Source: Cohnella cholangitidis
Lineage (GTDB): Bacteria; Bacillota; Bacilli; Paenibacillales; Paenibacillaceae
DNA length: 64,000 nt
Assembly (NCBI RefSeq): GCF_014107495.1
Contig: NZ_CP041969.1
Coordinates: 372,001 to 436,000, forward strand
Direction: 5' to 3'
In this document: positions 57,275 through 64,000 of the stretch, piece after piece
How positions within the stretch are numbered: position 1 is the stretch's first letter
Layout: each line of letters opens with the position of its first letter
Made by a program: the position numbers and the translations under genes
Notes under the pieces: model-generated
What the model was told of the DNA's origin: nothing
What the model saw: only the letters and a program-made list of their open reading frames with translations
The model's database searches: none

Positions 57275-57736
57275 TTAGAAAACAATGGCCAACCTTGCGG
57301 AAGCCACTTTATCGTAAGGAATGGCATGTTTGCGGCGTCCGACCGCCACGATCAACGTCGTGCCGTCGAACTCGTCCAACCTTCCTTCAAACTCTTTGGC
57401 TCCGTCAATCTTCTCGTAGGTCGTGACGAACACATGCTTGCCTACGGATTTCGTTATGTCGTCGGCCTTCTTAAGCGGCCTTTCCGCTCCGGGGGAGCTT
57501 ACTTCCAGGAAATACGCTTCTTCGATCGGATCCAGCTCATCCAGCTTCGCGCTTACGAATTCGGAAACGCGGCCGCAATCGTCGATATCGATGCCGCCTT
57601 CCTTATCCACGTATATGCGCAAAAACCAGTTGCTTCCTTCCTTCACGTATTCCACGTCCACCAGTTCCAACTCGTTCTCCTCTAGATAGGAGTTCGCGAA
57701 GTTTTCCACGATGGATTTGATTTGCGCTGAATTCAA
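57275..57736 (-). CDS. rimP: Ribosome maturation factor RimP
   Basis: A 153-residue protein for 30S assembly ([54 protein letters not shown]). It begins the nusA operon, with a terminator separating it from polC upstream. Confidence 0.95.
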   Translation of the reverse strand: MNSAQIKSIVENFANSYLEENELELVDVEYVKEGSNWFLRIYVDKEGGIDIDDCGRVSEFVSAKLDELDPIEEAYFLEVSSPGAERPLKKADDITKSVGKHVFVTTYEKIDGAKEFEGRLDEFDGTTLIVAVGRRKHAIPYDKVASARLAIVF

Positions 57737-57800
57737 TAGGGTTTACCTCCGATGCTCCAAATGGATTCCTGCAGTCTTTGATAACCGTAAAGACCCGCAG

Positions 57801-57832
57801 ACAAAACGGAAAGAGTGGGTTTCCCCACTCTT
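57801..57832 (-). terminator. Terminator after polC
   Basis: AAGAGTGGG (57811-57819) pairs with CCCACTCTT (57824-57832), then TCCGTTTTG on the minus strand. Confidence 0.8.
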
Positions 57833-57931
57833 CTGCAGACAGTGATATCCACATGATTACCAAAATTAATATAACATAACCTTAAAGCCGCTGGCAACCA
57901 CAACTTTCCTGCGCCCGCGGCACTCTCATCC

Positions 57932-60900
57932 TTAGAACAGCATGAGCTGATTGGATTCCGGGAGCCCTCGGAAAGCACCTAATCCGGTCAACACCTCGAC
58001 GATCGTTTTACTTGCTTTCGACCGTTGCTGGAAGTCCTCGATCGACAAGAAATCTCCGTCCGCCCGGGATGCCGCGATGTTGCGCGCCGCATTCTCCCCG
58101 ACTCCGGCGATCGCTCCGAACGGAGGAATCAGGCTATCTCCGTCGATGATGAAGCGGGTCGCTTCCGACCGGTACAGATCGACCGATTTGAACTTAAATC
58201 CGCGAGCCGTCATTTCAAGACCCATTTCCAGAATCGAGATCATGTTTTTCTCTTTCGTCGTCGCTTGGAAACCCTTCTCTTCTATTTCAAGAAGCATTTT
58301 CAAGATGGCGTCATACCCTTGGCAGAACAACTCGACATCGAAATCGGCCGCGCGAACGGAATAGTAAGTCGCATAGTATTGAATGGGATAATACAGTTTG
58401 AAATAGGCGGTTCTAACCGCTGAAATAACATACGCGGCGGCATGCGCTTTCGGAAACATGTATTCGATCCGCAGGCAGGAGTCGATATACCATTGCGGCA
58501 CCTTGCACTGCTTCATTTCCTCGATCCACTCCGGAGTGAGCCCTTTGCCCTTCCGCACGCTCTCCGTAATTTTGAACGCGAGCGACGCGTCCATGCCTGC
58601 TTTATAAATAAGAAACAACATAATATCGTCCCGGCAACCGATTACGGTCTTGATCGTACAAGTGTTGTTCTTGATCAGCTCTTGCGCATTGCCTAGCCAT
58701 ACGCCCGTTCCGTGGGACAGACCCGAGATTTGCAGCAGATCGGCGAAGGAAGCCGGCCTAGTCTCCTCGAGCATCTGCCTTACGAACCGGGTTCCCATCT
58801 CGGCACGCCGAACGTGGCGACCGGCGAACGAATTTGCTGCGGACTTACGCCGAGCGCCTCTACGGAATTGAACATGCTCATGACTTTCGGGTCGTTCATC
58901 GGAATCGTCGTCGGATCCACTCCCGTCAAATCCTGCAGCATCCGCATCATCGTCGGATCATCGTGCCCGAGAATATCGAGCTTAAGCAAGTTCGCGTCGA
59001 AGGCGTGATAATCGAAATGGGTCGTTTTCCATTCCGAGTTTTTGTCATCCGCCGGGAATTGCACCGGCGTGATATCCTCTACTTCCATATAGTCCGGTAC
59101 GACGACGATACCGCCCGGATGCTGGCCGGTGCTGCGCTTAACGCCCGTACAGCCTGACGCCAAGCGGTTCAGTTCGGCGCCGCGCCAAGATTTGCCGTGC
59201 TCTTCCTCGTACTTCTTCGCGAACCCGAATGCGGTTTTCTCGGCAACCGTACCGATCGTACCTGCCCGGAATACGCTCTTCTCTCCGAATAGCACCTTCG
59301 TATAGTTATGCGCGTTCGGCTGGTATTCCCCCGAGAAGTTCAAATCGATATCGGGAACTTTATCCCCCTTGAACCCAAGGAACGTCTCGAACGGGATGTC
59401 CTGTCCTTCGCCGCGCATGATCGTGGAGCAGTGCGGACAAGCTTTATCCGGCAAGTCGAAGCCGCTCGGTATGCTTCCGTCCAGAAACCATTCGCTATGT
59501 TTGCATTCCGGGTTGCGGCACAAGTAGTGCGCCGGCAAAGGATTAACTTCGGAAATGCCGAGGAACGTCGCGACGACCGATGAACCGACGGAACCCCTTG
59601 ATCCGACTAGATATCCGTCCTGGTTCGATTTCTTAACGAGCCGTTCCGAGATCAAATAGTTCGCAGAGAAGCCGTACTTAATGATCGGCACCAATTCCTT
59701 CTCCAGCCTGTCGATGACGACCTGAGGAAGATTGTCTCCGTACAGGCTCTTCGCCGTCTCGTAACAAGTGTTGCGGATTTCGTCATCCGCGCCTTCGATA
59801 ATCGGCGTAAACAGCTCGTCCGGGAACATCTTGATTTCCTCGAAACGGTCCGCCAGCTCCGACGTGTTTTTCACGACGACCTCGTAGGCTTTGTCCGCGC
59901 CAAGGAATTGGAATGCCTCCAACATTTCCGCTGTCGTGCGGAAATGGGCGTCCGGCTTGCGTTGGTCCTTGAGCGGGCTGAATCCGGTAATGCCGTGAAT
60001 CGTAATATCTCGAAATATTTTCTCGCGGGGAACGAGGTAATGAACGTTGCCGGTTGCGATTACCGGCTTCGTCAGCTTCTCTCCGATGCGGCAAATACGA
60101 CGAAGCGCTTCTTCCAGCGCGCTGCGGCTGGCGACCAACCCTTTGTCCAGCAAGTGCAAGTAGAAGTCTAACGGCTGAATCTCGAGCACGTCGTAGAACG
60201 CGGCCACTTCTTCGGCTTCTTCCTGCGACTTGTTCAGCACCGTCTCGAACAATTCGCCTTTCTCGCAGCCGGAGATGACGAGCAGCCCTTCGCGAAGCTC
60301 GATCAGCTTGCTCTTCGGAATGCAAGCGACGCGATTGAGATAATCCGTATGGGACAGAGAAATGAGCTTGAACAAGTTTTTCTTGCCGATTGCGTTGAGC
60401 GCGTAAATACCGCAATGGAACGGACGAGTCGTCTTCCAGCTGTTCTCGTTAACCTCATTCAGCGTGTGCAGCTCCGTTACGCCTCTTGCCGTCGCGTCTT
60501 TCAGCAAACCGGTCAGTATGCCGCCCAACGCGATCGTATCGTCAATCGCTCTATGGTGATTTTCCAGAGATACCTTGTACAGGGCAGCGAGCGTGTTCAA
60601 TCTATGGTTTTTCATTGTCGGATGCAGGAATCTCGCTAACTCCAGCGTGTCTAATGCCGGATTGGTCAGCGGCGGCAACCCGTGTTGCTTGCAAGCTTCC
60701 TGCATGAACCCGACGTCGAACCTCGCGTTATGCGCCACGAGAACGGCATCGCCTATAAAGGCGATGAATTCTTTCAGCTTCGGCTCCAGCTCGGGCGCAT
60801 CCTTCACCATATCGTCCGTTATATTCGTTAACTGCTGGATATTATAGGGAATCGGTTCATGCGGGTTAATGAACGTCTCGAACCTTCCGGTTTCCTGACC

Positions 60901-62244
60901 GTTCACCATCTTAATGCCCGCTAGCTCTATAATCTTATTGTCCGTAACCGACAAACCGGTCGTCTCGATATCGAACACCACGTATTCGGCGTCGGCCAGG
61001 CTTTGTTCCCTCGGTTGAATGACCATCGGCACGGCATCGTTGACCACGTTCGCTTCTACGCCGAACATCACTTTAATTCCGTGTTTCTTGCCGGCTTTCG
61101 CGGCATCCGGAAAACATTGGACGTTCGCGTGATCGGTCACGGCGATTGCTTTATGTCCCCATTTCGCTGCCGTCTTAATATAAGTGTCCACGGGAGTGAC
61201 CGCATCCATCGTGCTCATCGTCGTATGCAGATGGAATTCCACCCGCTTCTCCTCGGCCGTATCCTTCGGCTCCGGCGGCGCCAAGATCTCGCGAATATCG
61301 TTCGGAAACATGACGAGCTCGGGCGGATTAAGGAAACGATCGTATTCGATCTTGCCCCGCATTTTTACCCACTTGCCGTTGGCCAGCAGGCTGAGCATCT
61401 TAACGTCCTCTTTGTTCTTGCCGAAAATTTTGATCGATAACGAATCGGAGAAGTCCGTAATCGAGCATTGGAACAGCGTGCTCCCCGTTCTAAGCTCCTT
61501 CGTCTCCAGCCCGAAGATAACGCCTTGAACGGTTACCTTCTTCTCTTCCTCGCGGATTTCCTGGATCGGCACGGCCGGATCCTTGATTTCATGGCCATGC
61601 GCCAACACCTGCGGAGCTTCGCCGGCTTCTTCCGGCGGAGCTTCCTCCCTCACGCTGGCCATCAGCTGCTCGATGGCTTCGCGGTTTTCCTGTTCGATTT
61701 TCTGAGTGAACTCGGTATAAGTTTCCGGCTTCGTTTCTCCGACCGTTAGCTTTACCCGGCAAGCGCGTTGAAACCGTTCCTCGAAAAAACGCGCCGTAAA
61801 CACGTCGATTTCTTTTTTCTTGGCCAAGCCCAAATTCGTATCGTTCAGCAACGTTATCGTCAGAATATCGCCTTCTACGCCGACGTCCGCTTTCGCGAGC
61901 CAGCCGTTAACGGATGCGATCTCCTGCTGCATCCAATCGACGAACGCCGGCCAATATTCCTGTACGATTTGGTCCGTCGTAATCGATTGACCGTAGTTTA
62001 GGACGATTTTTATTTGCGCGATATGACCTAGTTTGGCCCTAATCCTCTCCGTAAACCCGGAATAGATGGTTTTCGGTAGCAAAGCATCTTTGCCGATATA
62101 TATCGTCCATTCCTTGCTGGAACGGCTAATTTCCACCTTCTCGATCCGTCCGTCCCGAAAATGTTGCCCTAGCCACTCGGTCGGCAGCTCCGCTTGCTGC
62201 AGAAGCACCTCGAACCGTTTACGTCCGTCTTCCGTCGGCTGCAT
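57932..62244 (-). CDS. polC: DNA polymerase III PolC, frameshifted
   Basis: The essential Gram-positive replicase, 1437 residues when repaired, exactly the B. subtilis length. Domains in order: N-terminal and OB domain, PHP domain ([17 protein letters not shown]), DEDD exonuclease ([25 protein letters not shown]), then the polymerase palm ([15 protein letters not shown]) and fingers. The frame breaks at 58799-58802: TFGVP ends one frame and [16 protein letters not shown] starts in the other, restored by one G in CCGAG. ATG 62244 has GAGAGGG upstream. It is its own unit with promoter and terminator. Confidence 0.95.
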
Positions 62245-62364
62245 CCCCACATCCCTCTCTTGTCCCACTTACCCGGTAAATATAAAAGCTTCCGTGAAAA
62301 AGGTCCGGTGCGGCGTGCATCCGTAAACCGTCTTCAATCAGAAGCTAACGTTACGCTTTCTATT

Positions 62365-62393
62365 ATTCTACCTGAATGACCATATGCGAGCAA
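62365..62393 (-). promoter_or_regulatory. Promoter of polC
   Basis: On the minus strand -35 TTGCTC (62388-62393) and -10 TAGAAT (62365-62370) are separated by 17 bases. Confidence 0.5.
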
Positions 62394-62433
62394 TACATAA
62401 TCTCGACCGCATTCGTAGATTTATGCTCGCGAT

Positions 62434-64000
62434 TCACCTGCTTAACGCTTCGATTGCGCTCTGCAATTCAACGTCGCGGCCTTCCAGATAACGTTCTCGA
62501 AAAGTGTCTTCATTAAGCGGAATTCGAATGTCGGGAATCGCTCCCCCGATGCCCGAACCGTCGGAATCTCCTTGAATTCGCCCCTTCTCGTCAAGCGATC
62601 TGCCGTCAGGGAAATTTACGATAATATTTCCGGGCAGTTCGATTTCGATGGGGCTGCTCATGATGCCGAAGGATGCCGCGGATGGCGTGAAACCGATGAC
62701 CGTAACGTTGGGTAACCCGTCCAGCGCCAACGGAATGCCTTCTGCCGAGCTGCCCGTACGATCGTTGATCAGAATCGCGATTTTACCGCCATAATAAGGT
62801 TCCCTTGGGATAACGTTAATGATTTCATTCCGGTTGATCTCGAAACGTCCCGAGTTCCGATTGTAATAACTGACCGTTTCGTAATGTTGCCGCTCTTGAA
62901 CGAAAAATGCGGCGATGTCGGCGGCCATTTGATCTTCGCCGCCGGGATTGTTCCTTAAATCGACGATCAAACCTTTTGCCCGCTTCTCCAAAAAACCTCG
63001 AATCGCTTCCCCAACGCTCTTAGTCGGAGAAATAACCCCCGGACTTGATAACAGATGCTTAATTTTGACATAGCCGATCCCGTTGTCAAGCCATCGGCTT
63101 TCTACGGGGGATGCTTTCAAATCAGCTTCGGTTAGCTTTGGTTTCGTTCGTTTCAACGTCTCGAATCCGTCGTCGTAAGCCGTTAGCTTCGTCGCAATGA
63201 TCGATGCTTCTCCCCGATTGCGATATTGCACTTGTACGGGAGCACCGACTTTGGCCCGCGTCATAAAACGACCTTTATTCACGGCAATCGCCTCGATCGT
63301 AGCCGAAAACGTATCGCTCCAAAAAGTGCGTTCGAATGCTTCTTCCGCTGTCATGCCGTTCCAACTGACCATTTCCGCCCCCGGTTTCATACCGCTCAGG
63401 TCTGCCGGACTGCCCGGTATAACAAAGCTGACAAACACTTTCCCGCTATCCAGCTTGACGACGCCGATGCCGAAGCCCCCGCCGACCGAATCATAGAAGT
63501 GGACATTGCCTTCGTAGACGTTATCGTTTGCGATTTTTACGTGCCCGTCCTTGAACGAAAACAAGTATTCTCGCAGCGTCCGGTAATATGCAGCTTCGTC
63601 CGAGTCTTGGTCCGCTTTCGCGAAGATCGGTTCGTATTTGCTCCGCAATGCTCGCCAATCGATATTTTTCCATTCGCCGAACGGATATTCGCGCGATAGT
63701 CTATCGTTCATCCGGACGAACGCATCAGCGTAACCGAGCTTGCCGAATTCGCTGGTCGGATTGTACCGCAACACCCCTGCATACATAAGCGATAATAAGA
63801 TAGGGATGACTCCTAGCAACCCGACGGCGATTCGAGCGACTCGAATGAACGGCTTGCGGGAAGGAAGCCATGGTCGTTTCCGTTGAATTAACCTTTGGAG
63901 CGTGAACAGAAACTGTAAGACTGTCAGCCCATAGAGGACAAGGGCGGGAAGAGAATCGTCCCCGGCGATTAACAAACTTGCGAGTGCAACTAGAACACCC
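62434..64000 (-). CDS. Membrane-anchored S41-family peptidase, cut by the window edge
   Basis: The C-terminal 520 or so residues of a serine peptidase of the C-terminal-processing (S41) family; the frame stays open to base 64000, so its start lies outside. Visible are at least three hydrophobic segments (LVALASLLIAG, LVLYGLTVLQFLFTL, IAVGLLGVIPILLSLMYAG), a PDZ-like stretch (GGGFGIGVVKLDSGKVFVSF, PADLSGMKPGAE) and the catalytic region (GLIVDLRNNPGGEDQM; nucleophile in DRTGSSAEGIPLAL). The multi-helix N-terminus is unusual for this family. Its target is unknown. No relation to polC is implied by position. Confidence 0.82.
   Translation of the reverse strand, partial: GVLVALASLLIAGDDSLPALVLYGLTVLQFLFTLQRLIQRKRPWLPSRKPFIRVARIAVGLLGVIPILLSLMYAGVLRYNPTSEFGKLGYADAFVRMNDRLSREYPFGEWKNIDWRALRSKYEPIFAKADQDSDEAAYYRTLREYLFSFKDGHVKIANDNVYEGNVHFYDSVGGGFGIGVVKLDSGKVFVSFVIPGSPADLSGMKPGAEMVSWNGMTAEEAFERTFWSDTFSATIEAIAVNKGRFMTRAKVGAPVQVQYRNRGEASIIATKLTAYDDGFETLKRTKPKLTEADLKASPVESRWLDNGIGYVKIKHLLSSPGVISPTKSVGEAIRGFLEKRAKGLIVDLRNNPGGEDQMAADIAAFFVQERQHYETVSYYNRNSGRFEINRNEIINVIPREPYYGGKIAILINDRTGSSAEGIPLALDGLPNVTVIGFTPSAASFGIMSSPIEIELPGNIIVNFPDGRSLDEKGRIQGDSDGSGIGGAIPDIRIPLNEDTFRERYLEGRDVELQSAIEALSR

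Noticed and set aside
57932..58798. Separate short polymerase gene
   Set aside because: It continues the PolC C-terminus exactly; the split is a one-base frameshift.

Overview
The window is a stretch of chromosome from an endospore-forming Firmicute, most likely Paenibacillaceae (Paenibacillus/Cohnella type). It carries spoVS, spoIIIE, sleB, tepA and the dipicolinate synthase pair spoVFA/spoVFB. The order polC-rimP-nusA-ylxR-ylxQ-infB-rbfA-nrnA-truB-ribF-rpsO-pnp-ylxY-mlpA ... spoVFAB-asd-dapG-dapA-rnjB-tepA-ylzJ-spoIIIE ... ymfFHIK-rodZ-pgsA-cinA-recA ... rny-ymdB-spoVS is the classical Bacillus order. Every recognised gene is on the minus strand except one, at 41772-42704, so the text below runs from the right edge to the left.

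Right part (64000-43200): a membrane-anchored S41 peptidase that continues past the edge, then polC as its own transcription unit, the nusA/infB translation operon, nrnA-truB-ribF, rpsO, pnp, a YlxY-type deacetylase homologue, mlpA and dut. Middle (43200-41300): an accessory island of two oppositely oriented arrays of a degenerate ~20-30 bp repeat around a plus-strand gene for an IS1595-type transposase-like protein with an altered active site. Its promoter holds two LexA-box-like palindromes. Next (41300-20350): the dipicolinate/diaminopimelate operon, rnjB, tepA, spoIIIE, sleB, two M16 peptidases, an SDR, ymfK, a RodZ-like protein, yajQ, rimO, pgsA and cinA. A second island (20300-19756), next to LexA-box-controlled recA, has the same repeats, again in both orientations, but no gene. 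Then recA, recX, rny, ymdB, spoVS, an M19 dipeptidase, korA/korB and pduL. Left end (9600-1): a YesM/YesN-type two-component system next to an amino-sugar import operon (Gfo/Idh oxidoreductase, binding protein, two permeases, nanE, ROK kinase).

Five genes (response regulator, korB, ymdB, infB, polC) are each interrupted by one frameshift, and each is restored by adding one base. polC and infB are essential, and the repaired PolC and YmdB lengths match the Bacillus subtilis proteins, so base-calling or assembly errors are the simplest explanation. I annotate these genes at full length and give the shift positions. No tRNA, rRNA, CRISPR array or known riboswitch class was recognised.

The best candidate for an undescribed system is the repeat family (17 copies seen, three clusters) with the apparently SOS-controlled, probably catalytically dead IS1595-like protein, plus its gene-less counterpart beside recA.
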